The position numbers were made by a program, and so were the translations under genes. From positions 7,952 to 71,951 of the forward strand of contig JBPBQS010000159.1 of NCBI GenBank assembly GCA_050920955.1: 64,000 nucleotides of DNA, written 5' to 3'. This DNA is from CAXSEF01 sp050920955 (lineage in GTDB: Bacteria; Pseudomonadota; Alphaproteobacteria; Acetobacterales; Acetobacteraceae). The notes beneath the pieces were generated by a model, which was not told the DNA's origin, made no database searches, and was given only the letters and a program-made list of their open reading frames with translations. Positions 36,326 to 46,803 of this stretch are shown in pieces. Numbering within the stretch: position 1 is the first letter of the stretch; each line of letters opens with the position of its first letter.

Positions 36326-37633
36326 CTAGCGCCGCCCGATCCCGGTGTACTCGAAGCCCGCCTCGCGCAGCGCCTGCGGGTCGAACACGTTGCGCAGGTC
36401 GACCACCACGCGCCCCGCCATGGCGCCTGCCAGCGCCGCGGGGGCGAGAGCACGGAACTCGCCCCACTCCGTGACCACGACCAGCGCGTCGGCCCCCTGC
36501 GCCGCATCCAGGGCCCCCGTGCAGTAGGCGACCTCGGGCGGCAGCATGGCGCGCGCCGCCTCCATGCCGACGGGGTCGAACACCCGCACCTTTGCCCCGG
36601 CCTCGACCAGCCGCCCCACGATCGGCAGCGACGGCGCGTCGCGCATGTCGTCCGTCTCCGGCTTGAACGTCAGCCCCAGCACCGCGATCGTCCTGCCGTG
36701 CACCGAGCCGCCGCACGCCTTGACCACGCGCGCCGCCATCGAGGACTTGCGCGCGTCGTTCACGCCCACGGTGGCCTCGACCAGGCGCGACGGCGCCCCG
36801 TGGTCCTGGGCGATGCGCATCAGGGCCAGCGTGTCCTTGGGGAAGCACGAGCCGCCATAGCCCGGCCCGGGGTGGAGGAACTTGCGGCCGATGCGCCCGT
36901 CCAGGCCGATGCCGCGGCTGACGTCGTGCACGTCGGCGCCGACCTTCTCGCACAGGTCGGCCATCTCGTTGATGAAGGTGATCTTCATCGCGAGGAACGA
37001 GTTGGCCGCGTACTTGACCAGCTCCGCCGTCTCCAGCCCGGTGAACAGGATCGGCGTCTCGATCAGGTACAGCGGGCGGTACAGCCGGCGCATGACCTCG
37101 CGCGCGCGCTCGGTCTCGGCGCCGATCACGACGCGGTCGGGCCGCTGGAAGTCGCCGATCGCCGAGCCCTCGCGCAGGAACTCGGGGTTCGACGCGACGT
37201 CGAACTCGAGCGCGGGGTTGGCGTCGCGCACGATCTGCTCGACGCGCCGGCCGGTGCCGACGGGCACGGTGCTCTTGGTGGCGATGACGACGTAGCCGGT
37301 GGCGGCGCGCGCGACCTGCTCGACGGCGGCGTAGACGTAGGAGGTGTCGGCGTGGCCGTCGCCGCGGCGCGAGGGCGTGCCGACCGCGATGAACACGACC
37401 TCGGCGCCGGCGATGCCCTCGGCGATGCCGCCGGTGAAGCCCAGGCGCCCTGCGGCCACGTTGTCGGCGACGAGCTTGTCCAGCCCCGGCTCGTAGATCG
37501 GGATGCGCCCGTTCTGCAGCGCGTCGAGCCGGCCGGGATCGGCCTCCACCACCGTGACGGCGATGCCGAGGTTGGCGAAGCACGCCCCCGACACCAGCCC
37601 GACGTAGCCGCCGCCGATCACCGCAATGCGCAA
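36326..37633 (-). CDS. ugd: UDP-glucose 6-dehydrogenase
   Basis: Oxidises UDP-glucose to UDP-glucuronate for polysaccharide or lipid sugars. 435 residues: NAD-binding RIAVIGGGYVGLVSGACFA, VFIAVGTPSRRGDG, VIATKSTVPVGTG, SNPEFLREGSAI, and catalytic Cys in GYGGSCFPKDTLAL; UDP-binding C-terminal domain with LGLTFKPETDDMRDAPS. The TTG start at 37633 has AAGGAG 7 bases upstream; there is no good ATG at this end. The polysaccharide exporter lies 2 kb away. Confidence 0.95.
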   Translation of the reverse strand: MRIAVIGGGYVGLVSGACFANLGIAVTVVEADPGRLDALQNGRIPIYEPGLDKLVADNVAAGRLGFTGGIAEGIAGAEVVFIAVGTPSRRGDGHADTSYVYAAVEQVARAATGYVVIATKSTVPVGTGRRVEQIVRDANPALEFDVASNPEFLREGSAIGDFQRPDRVVIGAETERAREVMRRLYRPLYLIETPILFTGLETAELVKYAANSFLAMKITFINEMADLCEKVGADVHDVSRGIGLDGRIGRKFLHPGPGYGGSCFPKDTLALMRIAQDHGAPSRLVEATVGVNDARKSSMAARVVKACGGSVHGRTIAVLGLTFKPETDDMRDAPSLPIVGRLVEAGAKVRVFDPVGMEAARAMLPPEVAYCTGALDAAQGADALVVVTEWGEFRALAPAALAGAMAGRVVVDLRNVFDPQALREAGFEYTGIGRR

Positions 37634-37719
37634 CAGCCGTCTCCTTGCAACCCTCGCGAGCAGGAAGCACACCCGGCCCGCCGAATCCAGCGCGACGCCC
37701 CCCTTGCCCCGCTTCCGGA

Positions 37720-37784
37720 ATGGTTTCCAAAGGGCGAGCCCTTTGGCCGGTCCAGGGCGGCGCCCTGGCCTTGCCTTGGCCTCA
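37720..37784. repeat. Modular intergenic repeat, locus 11 (half element)
   Basis: TGGTTTCC, CCAAAGGGC/GCCCTTTGG, GGTCCAGGGCGGCGCCCTGG hairpin, CCTTGCCTTGG. Between the ugd 5' end and the transglycosylase 3' end. Confidence 0.85.
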
Positions 37785-37823
37785 GAACCGCCGCCTCAGA
37801 ACCGGCGCCTCAGCCCGGGCGCG

Positions 37824-39125
37824 TCAGGACCGGCTGTCGGGCGAGACGACCATGCAGCTGCCGTGGCCGTGGCCGAGCTTCTCGCAGGCATGCACGGCGC
37901 CTTCGCGCGAGAGCCCGGTGACGCGGGCGCGGTACAGCGTGGCGCCTGGGCCGTGCACGCCGGCGACCGCCTGGTGAGCCTGGCCGAGCTTTGCCGCGGC
38001 GCGTGCCTGGCCGGCGGCGGCGCTGGCCTGGGTCTGGTTGCCGTAGGCGCCGACCTGGATCGCCCAGTTGCCGGCGCCCCCGGCCTGGTGCGGCACGGCC
38101 TCGGCCATGGCCGGCGTGAACAGATGGGCGCCGCCGTGGCGGGCCGCGAACGCCGCGGTCTGGAAGCTCGGCGCGGGGGCGAGGGCGCCGTGGCCGCGGG
38201 TGGAGGCGACCTGCGCGGGCCGCGCGGCGAAGCCGGACCAGGCGGGCGGCTCGGGCATGCGGTCGCGCGCGGAGAGCCGCTCGGCCTGGCGCTCGCTGCG
38301 CGCGGCGTACTGGTGCGGGGCGCGCGGCTCGGCGCGGGCGACGGCCACGGGGCGGGGCGCGCGGACGGGCGGCGGGGCCGCGTCCTCCTCGCCGGCGTCG
38401 GCGACCTCGGTGGCCTCCTCGGGCGCGGCGGTGGGCACGTGGTTCATCGCCAGCATGTCGGCCTGGCTGCGGTTGTTCGGGCTGGCGTCGCGGATGTAGG
38501 GCGCGATCATCGCGACATAGCGGCGCGTCTCGGCCGGCAGGTGGCGGCCGCGCGTGAGGTAGGCGTCGAGGTTACCGGGGCCCGCGTTGTAGGCCGCGAG
38601 GAAGCCGGGCGAGCCGTACACGTCGTACATCTGCCGGATGTAGGCGGTGCCGGCGAGGATGGAGTTGTGCGGATCGTAGGGGTCGTTGCCGATGCCCTCG
38701 AACTGGCCGCGCATCTCGTCGAAGGTGGCCGGCATCACCTGCATCAGGCCCATGGCGCCGACGGGCGAGGTGACCAGGGAGTCGTTGTGGTAGAGGCGCC
38801 CGCCCGACTCGACGCGCATCACCTCGCGGATCCAGCGGTCCGGCACGTCGAAGCGCGCGGCGGCCTCGGTGATGTAGGGCCCCCAGGGGTCCTCGGCCGG
38901 ACCGGGCGGCGAGTAGTCGGTGCGGGCGTGCGCCTCGTACTGCGCGGCCTCCTGGGTCTCGGAGAGCTGCACGGGCGCGTGGCTGGCGCAGGCGGACAGC
39001 AGCGCCAGCGTGCCGGCCGCGCCCAGGAGGCGCAGGCGGGCCAGGGCAGGCGGGCGGGCCACGACAAGCGCCTGGGGCGGGAGCGCGGACGGATGGGGAG
39101 CCTGGGCGGGAAGGGGGCTGGGCAT
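37824..39125 (-). CDS. Lytic transglycosylase lipoprotein with SPOR domain
   Basis: 433 residues. A membrane segment ending LLSACAS gives a lipobox. The SLT/lysozyme-like domain has catalytic Glu in REVMRVESGGRLYHND, SPVGAMGLMQVMPATF and FLAAYNAGPGNLDAYL. A Pro/Ala/Arg-rich linker leads to a C-terminal SPOR domain (WAIQVGAYGNQTQASAAAG, ARVTGLSREGAVHACEKL) that binds denuded septal peptidoglycan. Predicted outer-membrane murein-cleaving enzyme active at division sites. Confidence 0.88.
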   Translation of the reverse strand: MPSPLPAQAPHPSALPPQALVVARPPALARLRLLGAAGTLALLSACASHAPVQLSETQEAAQYEAHARTDYSPPGPAEDPWGPYITEAAARFDVPDRWIREVMRVESGGRLYHNDSLVTSPVGAMGLMQVMPATFDEMRGQFEGIGNDPYDPHNSILAGTAYIRQMYDVYGSPGFLAAYNAGPGNLDAYLTRGRHLPAETRRYVAMIAPYIRDASPNNRSQADMLAMNHVPTAAPEEATEVADAGEEDAAPPPVRAPRPVAVARAEPRAPHQYAARSERQAERLSARDRMPEPPAWSGFAARPAQVASTRGHGALAPAPSFQTAAFAARHGGAHLFTPAMAEAVPHQAGGAGNWAIQVGAYGNQTQASAAAGQARAAAKLGQAHQAVAGVHGPGATLYRARVTGLSREGAVHACEKLGHGHGSCMVVSPDSRS

Positions 39126-39463
39126 CCGGCGAAAGCCTCCATCGTGGCGGGACTGCGCGGCCGCGCGAGGATGGCCCGCAGCCCGCGCTGGGGATGCGGC
39201 CGGTGCGGCAGCCCGGGCGGCCGCCGCTCACGTGGCCCGTCAGGAACTCTGTCTAACCCCTTACAGGCGGCCGATGATCGAGGCAACCGGAAGCTGTGGG
39301 ACACGCGACGGGACGGCCACACCGTGCCGGGAGCGACACGATCGCGCAAGGGGCAGGCCGGCGCGCCTGCCAGGACTGCAAGGGGCGGGCCGGCGTGCCC
39401 GCCAGGGGCGTGCGGGGGGCCGGCGTTGCCTGCCCCGGCGCGAAGGAGTATCCGCGACCCGCC
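39126..39463. other. 338-base intergenic region with tandem covarying hairpins
   Basis: Divergent region between the transglycosylase and the exporter permease. No gene seen. It carries two 29-bp direct repeats (39346-39374, 39378-39406) starting GCAAGGGGC; they differ at three positions, two of which are compensating stem changes (GGCAGGC/GCCTGCC versus GGCGGGC/GCCCGCC). I see no convincing -35/-10 pair. Confidence 0.6.
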
Positions 39464-40327
39464 ATGAGCATCGCCCTCGATCATCCGGCCCCGTCCCTGG
39501 TGGGTTCCCACCTGGACCTGGAGGCCGTCTCCACCCGCCGCGCCCGCGACCGCCTCGCGGTGCGCGACGTCGCCGACGGGATGCGCCTGTGGCGACTCGC
39601 GGTGACGCTGGGCTGGCTCGACATCAAGCTGCGCTACCGCGGCTCGGTGCTGGGCCCGTTCTGGCTGACGCTCTCGACGGCCGTGATGGTGGGCGCGCTG
39701 GGCGCGGTCTACAGCACGCTGTTCGGCATGAACCTGCGCGAGTTCCTGCCGTTCATCGCCGTCTCGCTCGTGATGTGGAACGCGGTCGGCACGCTGATCG
39801 GCGATGCCTGCGCCGCCTTCACCCAGGCGGAGGGCACCATCCGATCGGTGCGCATGCCGTTCTTCCTGCACGCCATCCGCGTCGTGGTGCGCAATGCCCT
39901 AATCCTTGCGCACAACGTCGTGGTGTTCGTCGTCGTGTTCGCGGTCTACGGGGTGCTGCCCGGCGCCGAGGCACTCATGGCGCTGCCGGGCCTCCTGCTG
40001 TGGGTCGTCGACGCCTTCGCGACCTGCCTGCTGCTGGGCACGCTGTGCGCGCGCTTCCGCGACATCCCGCCGATCGTGGGCTCGATCGTGCAGATCGCCT
40101 TCTACATCACCCCCGTCATGTGGAAGCCCGAGCAGCTCGGCACGCGCGGCTGGTGGCTGCCGCTCAACCCGTTCGACGGCCTCCTCGAGGTCGTCCGCGC
40201 GCCGCTGCTCTCGCAGCCGATCTCCCCGCTCGCGTGGGGCACGGCGCTCGGCTTCAGCGTCGTGCTGTGGGCGATGGCATGGGTCGTGTTCGCCCGCGTG
40301 CGCTCGCGGCTGGCGTTCTGGGTGTGA
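39464..40327 (+). CDS. ABC-2 polysaccharide export permease (KpsM/Wzm type)
   Basis: 287 residues with six hydrophobic helices. ITLGWLDIKLRYR-like entry (VTLGWLDIKLRYRGSVLGPF), FWLTLSTAVMVGALGAVYST, and YITPVMWKPEQLGTRGWWLP near the end fit capsule or O-antigen export permeases. It partners the ATPase 160 bases downstream. An in-frame ATG at 39296 would add 56 residues read from hairpin sequence and is rejected. Confidence 0.9.
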   Translation: MSIALDHPAPSLVGSHLDLEAVSTRRARDRLAVRDVADGMRLWRLAVTLGWLDIKLRYRGSVLGPFWLTLSTAVMVGALGAVYSTLFGMNLREFLPFIAVSLVMWNAVGTLIGDACAAFTQAEGTIRSVRMPFFLHAIRVVVRNALILAHNVVVFVVVFAVYGVLPGAEALMALPGLLLWVVDAFATCLLLGTLCARFRDIPPIVGSIVQIAFYITPVMWKPEQLGTRGWWLPLNPFDGLLEVVRAPLLSQPISPLAWGTALGFSVVLWAMAWVVFARVRSRLAFWV

Positions 40328-40337
40328 GGGCGGTGGG

Positions 40338-40473
40338 AAGAAAGCAAGGCCAGAGGCTCTGCCTCTGGACTCCGCGCAAGGCTCGCCTTGAGAATCCAAT
40401 ACTTAAGTCATGGGATCAAAGGGTCCTCGGACCCTTTGCGGGTTTGGGCAGAGCCCATGCTTGCTTGCCTGCC
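40338..40473. repeat. Modular intergenic repeat, locus 12 (full, inverted order)
   Basis: AAAGCAAGG, CCAGAGGC/GCCTCTGG, GCAAGGCTCGCCTTG, ATACTTAAG, then AAAGGGTCC/GGACCCTTT and GGGCAGAGCCC, ATGCTTGCTTGCC. The half order is reversed relative to loci 3, 4 and 7. It sits between the two exporter genes. Confidence 0.92.
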
Positions 40474-40487
40474 TTCAGGGCCGCGCC

Positions 40488-41252
40488 ATGAGCGCCGTCA
40501 TCATCGACAACCTGTCGGTCGACTTCCCGATCTACCACGGCAGCTCGCGCTCGCTGAAGAAGACGGTGCTCGCCGCAGCCTCCGGCCGCCTCGGCGAGGA
40601 CCGGCAGAAGCGCGTGGTGGTGCAGGCGCTGCGCGACGTGTCGCTGCGTCTCGGGCGCGGCGACCGTCTCGGCCTGGTCGGCGGCAACGGCGCGGGCAAG
40701 ACCACGCTGCTGCGCACGATGGCGGGCATCTACGAGCCGGTGGTCGGCCGGGTGCAGGTGGACGGCAAGGTCACGGCCATGCTCGATCCCAACCTCGGCA
40801 TGAACATGGACCTGACGGGCCGCGAGAACATCATGCTGCGCGGCCTGTACAACGGCTACAGCCGCGCGCAGACCAGGGTGCTCGAGGAGGACGTCGCGGA
40901 CTTCGCCGGCCTGGGCGAGTTCATGGACCTGCCGGTGCGGTTCTACAGCTCGGGCATGATCGTGCGCCTGGGCTTCGCGATGGCGACCGCGGTGAGCCCC
41001 GAGGTGCTGCTGATGGACGAGTGGTTCCTGGCCGGCGACGCGGACTTCCTGGCCAAGGCGCGGGCGCGGCTGGAGAGCGTGGTGCGCGGCGCCGACATCC
41101 TGGTGCTGTCGTCGCACCAGCCGGCGATCATGCTGGAATGGTGCACGCGGGTGATCTGGATGGACCACGGCCGCATCCGCGAGGAGGGCCCCGCCGCGGA
41201 GGTCCTGTCTCACTACCTCGGCCACCCCGTCGCGGCGCCCGCGCCGGTCTGA
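40488..41252 (+). CDS. ABC polysaccharide export ATPase (KpsT/Wzt type)
   Basis: 254 residues. Walker A GLVGGNGAGKTTLLRTMAGI near residue 65, DLTGRENIMLRGLYNGYSRA as the long helical insertion typical of polysaccharide exporters, signature FYSSGMIVRLGFAMATA, Walker B VLLMDEWFLAGD. It lacks the C-terminal glycan-binding extension of Wzt. Translation from an upstream ATG (40410) would read the repeat; I choose 40488. Energises the permease encoded upstream. Confidence 0.93.
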   Translation: MSAVIIDNLSVDFPIYHGSSRSLKKTVLAAASGRLGEDRQKRVVVQALRDVSLRLGRGDRLGLVGGNGAGKTTLLRTMAGIYEPVVGRVQVDGKVTAMLDPNLGMNMDLTGRENIMLRGLYNGYSRAQTRVLEEDVADFAGLGEFMDLPVRFYSSGMIVRLGFAMATAVSPEVLLMDEWFLAGDADFLAKARARLESVVRGADILVLSSHQPAIMLEWCTRVIWMDHGRIREEGPAAEVLSHYLGHPVAAPAPV

Positions 41253-41270
41253 AACCGCGGCCCTTCGTGA

Positions 41271-41330
41271 CGGTTTCCAAAGGCGAGCCTTTGGCGGAGC
41301 TCGAGGCGGAGCCTCGACCTTGCTCGCTTC
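41271..41330. repeat. Modular intergenic repeat, locus 13 (half element)
   Basis: GGTTTCC, CCAAAGGC/GCCTTTGG, CGGAGC, TCGAGGC/GCCTCGA, CCTTGCTCGCTTC. Between the exporter ATPase and the converging debranching-enzyme stop, which directly follows. Confidence 0.9.
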
Positions 41331-43505
41331 CTACGTCGTCATGACGACGTGCGCGCCCCCTTCCCGGGACAGCACGTTGAGCGCGACCTCGCTCCCGGTG
41401 CGCCGCAGCCGGGCGCTGACGCGCCCCTCGCCGGCCGCCAGGTTGTGCAGCGTGACGTCGGGCAGGCACTCCGGGAGCACGGGCTGCTCGAAGCGTATCT
41501 CGCGGCGCTCCGGGTCGAAGGACAGCCCGAGGCAGGCGGACAGCATGGCCGGCAGCGCGGTGGCCGCCCAGGCCTGGGGCGAGCAGGCGACGGGGTAGGC
41601 GGTGGGGCCCTGGGCACGCCGGCGCGGCAGGCCGCAGAACAGTTCGGGCAGGCGGCGCAGCTCCAGGGTCTGGCAGGCGCCGAACAGCGCGTCGAACAGC
41701 CGCGCGGCCTCGGCCTTGCAGCCGTAGCGGGCGAATCCCATCGCGATCAGGGCGTTGTCGTGCGGCCAGACAGAGCCGTTGTGGTAGCTCATCGGGTTGT
41801 AGCGCGCCTCGCCCTGCGCCACCGTGCGGATGCCCCAGCCCGAGAAGAACGACGCGCCCATCAGCCCGGCCGCGACCCGCTGCCCGTGCTCCGGCGAGGC
41901 GATCCCGGTGAGCAGCAGGTGCCCGGCGTTGGACGTGCGCACGCGGCACGCCCGCTTGGCGCCGTCGAGCGCGATCGCGTAGGTGCCGATCTCCTCGCAC
42001 CAGAACGCGGCCTCGAAACGCGCGCGGAGCGTGTCGGCCACAGCGTCGAGCGCGCCCGCCTCCGCGTCGTGCCCGAGCCGGCGCGCGACGACGGCCGCGG
42101 CGCGGCGTGCGGCGTAGGCGTAGCCCTGCACCTCGCACAACGCGATCGGCCCCTCGGCGAGCGCGCCGTCGGCGTGGAAGATCGAGTCGTAGCTGTCCTT
42201 CCAGCCCTGGTTGGCGAGGCCCTCCTTGGTCTGGCGGTGGTACTCCACGAACCCGTCGCCGTCGCGGTCGCCGTACGTGTCGAGCCAGCCCAGCGCCGCC
42301 CGGACGTGCGGCCACAGCGCGGCGGCGGCCGCCAGGTCGCCGGTGCGCTCGACGTAGGCGCCGGCCAGCATGACGAACAGCGGCGTGCTGTCGACGCTGC
42401 CGTAGTAGTGGCGGAACGGCACCTCGCGCAGCACCGCCATCTCGCCGTGGCGCACCTCGTGCAGGATCTTGCCCGGCTCCGCGTCGGCTAGCGGGTCCAC
42501 CGCGGTCGCCTGGTGCGCGGCCAGGTAGTCGAGCACGCCGCGCGCGATCTCCGGGTCGAGCCACAGCGTGTGCAGCGCCGTGATCAGCGCGTCGCGACCG
42601 AACGCCGTGCTGAACCACGGCACGCCGGCGTACGGGTAAGGCCCGCCCGGCTTGTCGGTGACGAGCATGTAGAGGTCGCAGATCGAGCGCCGCATCGCCT
42701 CGTTGAACACCTCGTTCGACGTGGCCACCGCAGCGGCACGGCTGCTCTCGCGCCGCAGCCGCCGCCGGCTGTCGAGCAGCGCGCGCAGGAACCGCGTGCC
42801 CGCCGGCTCCACGGGCGCCGCCTCGTCGCAGCCGACCTCCATGAACACCACGCGCTGGCCGTGCGCCGGCACCGCCAGCTCGAACACCGCGCGCCCCGCC
42901 TCCAGCACCGCCGGCGCCGGGTCGAAGCGCAGCCGCGTGGAGCGCCGCACGTCGTCCAGCCCGCGGTACGCCAGCACGACGGTGTCGGCCCCCACCTCCG
43001 CCTCCAGCCGCTCGCCCCGCTTCGCCCGCGTCATGCCACGCGCCTCGAACAAATCGGAAAAATCCGCGTCGAAGCGCAGCTCGACCCGCACCACGGTGTC
43101 CGTCTCGGCGTAGGACCGCACCGACAACCGCTCGTGGCACGCCGCCTGCCACAGGAAGCGCGTGCGCCGGATGTGCAGCAGGTCGTGCTCCAGCACCAGG
43201 CGCTCCCCGTCGTGCAGGTCCGGGTTCGCCAGGTCGCACGTCAGCTCGGCGTTGTCGTCGCGCAGGATCGAGGACAGCAGCATCGGCCGCGCCCCGCCCA
43301 CCAGCATGTCCAGCCGCGACAGGTAGCGCGTGTCGCGGTGATACACCCCGTCGGAGCTGCCCGGCCCGCCGAACACGTCGCCCGCCGCGTCGAACACCGC
43401 GAAGGTGTCGCCGCTCTTGAGCGTGCGCGTGCGCCGCTCCTGCAGCGACACGGTCGCGGGGATGTAGAACTCGTCGGGCTGCGGGCCCGTCAGGGGCTGC
43501 GTCAT
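41331..43505 (-). CDS. Glycogen debranching-type amylo-alpha-1,6-glucosidase family protein
   Basis: 724 residues. N-terminal GDE_N_bis-like domain (YIPATVSLQERRTRTLKSGD, GDVFGGPGSSDGVYHRDTRY, LRDDNAELTCDL) and C-terminal (alpha/alpha)6 region (PYPYAGVPWFSTAFGRDALI, VEYHRQTKEGLANQGWKDSY, YHNGSVWPHDNALIAMGFA). These are hallmarks of bacterial proteins annotated as amylo-alpha-1,6-glucosidase. Cytosolic. With the GH15 gene 8 kb upstream it suggests storage or compatible-glucan turnover. Start at 43505 preferred to 43559, which lies beyond repeat-adjacent sequence. Confidence 0.88.
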   Translation of the reverse strand: MTQPLTGPQPDEFYIPATVSLQERRTRTLKSGDTFAVFDAAGDVFGGPGSSDGVYHRDTRYLSRLDMLVGGARPMLLSSILRDDNAELTCDLANPDLHDGERLVLEHDLLHIRRTRFLWQAACHERLSVRSYAETDTVVRVELRFDADFSDLFEARGMTRAKRGERLEAEVGADTVVLAYRGLDDVRRSTRLRFDPAPAVLEAGRAVFELAVPAHGQRVVFMEVGCDEAAPVEPAGTRFLRALLDSRRRLRRESSRAAAVATSNEVFNEAMRRSICDLYMLVTDKPGGPYPYAGVPWFSTAFGRDALITALHTLWLDPEIARGVLDYLAAHQATAVDPLADAEPGKILHEVRHGEMAVLREVPFRHYYGSVDSTPLFVMLAGAYVERTGDLAAAAALWPHVRAALGWLDTYGDRDGDGFVEYHRQTKEGLANQGWKDSYDSIFHADGALAEGPIALCEVQGYAYAARRAAAVVARRLGHDAEAGALDAVADTLRARFEAAFWCEEIGTYAIALDGAKRACRVRTSNAGHLLLTGIASPEHGQRVAAGLMGASFFSGWGIRTVAQGEARYNPMSYHNGSVWPHDNALIAMGFARYGCKAEAARLFDALFGACQTLELRRLPELFCGLPRRRAQGPTAYPVACSPQAWAATALPAMLSACLGLSFDPERREIRFEQPVLPECLPDVTLHNLAAGEGRVSARLRRTGSEVALNVLSREGGAHVVMTT

Positions 43506-43568
43506 GGGCGTCCATCCTCGGGCCTGCGGGAAGGATGGACGCACGTGGCGCGGATGCACAGGGGCACG

Positions 43569-43696
43569 GAAAGCAAGTAAGGTTGAGGCGCTGCCTCAAA
43601 CTCCGCCAAGGGAAGCCCCTTGGATGGCCTTACTTAAGTAAAGGGATCAAAGGGTCCTCGGACCCTTTGCGGGTTCGGGCAGAGCCCGACCTTGTC
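43569..43696. repeat. Modular intergenic repeat, locus 14 (full, inverted order)
   Basis: AAAGCAAGTAAGG, TTGAGGC/GCCTCAA, CCAAGGG/CCCCTTGG, TTACTTAAGTAA, AAAGGGTCC/GGACCCTTT, CGGGC/GCCCG, CCTTGTC. Between the debranching gene start and the guaA stop (TAA). Confidence 0.92.
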
Positions 43697-45274
<1,578 letters not shown>

Positions 45275-45303
45275 GGACGCTTGCAGCACAACCCACCGCA
45301 GGA

Positions 45304-45447
45304 GGCAAGAAAGGAAGCATGGGCTCTGCCCAAACCCGCCAGAGGCCTGAGGCCTTTGGAAACCCATCCCTGAAGCAGGAACCCCTTCCATGCGCCGGTC
45401 CAGGGCGGCTCGCCCTGGCGGGTCCAGGGCGGCGCCCTGGCCTTGCC
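45304..45447. repeat. Modular intergenic repeat, locus 15 (split centre)
   Basis: AAGAAAGGAAGCATGGGC, GGGC/GCCC, CCAGAGGCCTGAGGCCTTTGG, GGAAACCC, a 30-base centre, GCGCCGGT, CCAGGGCGG/CCCTGG, CCAGGGCGGCGCCCTGG, CCTTGCC. Shares GCGCCGGTCCAGG with locus 5. The MFS stop follows two bases later. Confidence 0.88.
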
Positions 45448-45448
45448 T

Positions 45449-46789
45449 TCACCCCGCGTGCGTCGCCGCCAGGTCGCTCTCGATCTGCTCCAGGCTCCGC
45501 CCCCGCGTCTCCGGCACGAGCCGCCAGGTGAACGCGATCGCCGCGAGCGTCATCGCCGCGAACACCAGGAACGTCCCCCCGCTGCCGAGCGCGCGCACGA
45601 GGTCGAGGAACACGAGCGTGACCGCGAGGTTCGACCCCCAGTTCGCGACGCTCGCCGTGCTCATGCCCCGCCCGCGCACGGCCAGCGGGAAGATCTCCGC
45701 GATCAGCAGCCAGAACACCGGCCCGAGCCCCACCGCGAAGCCCGCGATGTACAGCCCGAGCGCGCCCACCGTCACCGCCGCCAGCCCCGGCCCCGCGCCG
45801 AGCAGGAACGCCCCGGCCAGCACCAGCAGCGCGGCCGCCATCACCCCCATGCCCGCCAGCAGCAGCACACGTCGCCCCGCGCGGTCGATCAGCCGCATCG
45901 CGACCAGCGTCATCGCCACGTTGACTGCCCCGATCCCCACGGTGGCCAGGATCGCCGCCGACGCCGACGCCAGCCCCGCCGACTGCACGATGGTCGGCGC
46001 GAAGTAGATCACGGTGTTGATGCCCGTGACCTGCTGGAACACCGCGAGCCCCACGCCGACCACCAGCGGCCGCCTGGCCTGCGGCGTGCGCAGCATCCGG
46101 CGCAGCGAAACCTCCTCCCCCCCGTGCCGCAGGTCCTGCTTCAGCGCGGCGAGCTCGCCCGCCGTCTCGCCGTGCCCGCGCAGGAAGCGCAGCGCGCGCT
46201 CCGCGTCCTGCGTGCGCCCCCGTGCGGCCAGCCAGCGCGGGCTCTCCGGCAGCACGAGCATCCCCGCCGCCAGCGCCACCCCCGGCACCACGCCAAGGCC
46301 CAGCATCCAGCGCCACCCGCCGTCGGTGCCGGCCAGCGCGTAGTCCACCACGTAGGACAGCAGGATGCCGAAGGTGATGCAGAACTGGTTGAGCGAGACC
46401 ACCGCGCCGCGCTTCTCCGACGGCGCGATCTCGGACAGGTAGAGCGGCGTCAGCATGGACGCGACCCCGATCGCCAGCCCCACCAGCAGCCGCGCCGCCA
46501 GCAGCACCCACAGCGCCCCCGCCATCCCCGACAGCAGCGCGCCCGCCGCGAACAGCACCGCCACGCACACGATCACCGGCCGCCGCCCGAAGCGGTCCGA
46601 CAGCGCCCCCGCCCCCGCGGCCCCCGCCGTGGCGCCCACCAGGACGACGCCGGTCACCACGTCCTGCATCGTGGGCGACAGCGCGAAGCGCGCGCGCAGG
46701 AACAGCAGCGCGCCGGAGATCACCCCCGTGTCGTAGCCGAACAGCAGGCCGCCCAGCGACGCCACGGCGGACAGCAGGAAGAAGCGCAT
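45449..46789 (-). CDS. Sugar-proton MFS transporter
   Basis: 446 residues, twelve transmembrane helices, of the sugar porter family (XylE/GalP type). Signature motifs: ASLGGLLFGYDTGVISGALL in helix 1, DRFGRRPVI after helix 2, LYLSEIAPSEKRGAVVSLNQ, PESPRWLAARGR, QQVTGINTVIYFAPTI, and LVPETRGRSLEQIE at the end. Substrate likely a hexose or pentose. Start at 46789; an earlier ATG would read repeat sequence. Confidence 0.92.
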   Translation of the reverse strand: MRFFLLSAVASLGGLLFGYDTGVISGALLFLRARFALSPTMQDVVTGVVLVGATAGAAGAGALSDRFGRRPVIVCVAVLFAAGALLSGMAGALWVLLAARLLVGLAIGVASMLTPLYLSEIAPSEKRGAVVSLNQFCITFGILLSYVVDYALAGTDGGWRWMLGLGVVPGVALAAGMLVLPESPRWLAARGRTQDAERALRFLRGHGETAGELAALKQDLRHGGEEVSLRRMLRTPQARRPLVVGVGLAVFQQVTGINTVIYFAPTIVQSAGLASASAAILATVGIGAVNVAMTLVAMRLIDRAGRRVLLLAGMGVMAAALLVLAGAFLLGAGPGLAAVTVGALGLYIAGFAVGLGPVFWLLIAEIFPLAVRGRGMSTASVANWGSNLAVTLVFLDLVRALGSGGTFLVFAAMTLAAIAFTWRLVPETRGRSLEQIESDLAATHAG

Positions 46790-46803
46790 GGGCGGGGACT
46801 CCG

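Noticed and set aside
40410..40487. N-terminal extension of the exporter ATPase beginning MGSKGPRTLCGFGQ
   Set aside because: These residues are translation of repeat locus 12 and recur as short frames at other repeat loci; the ATG at 40488 fits the family.
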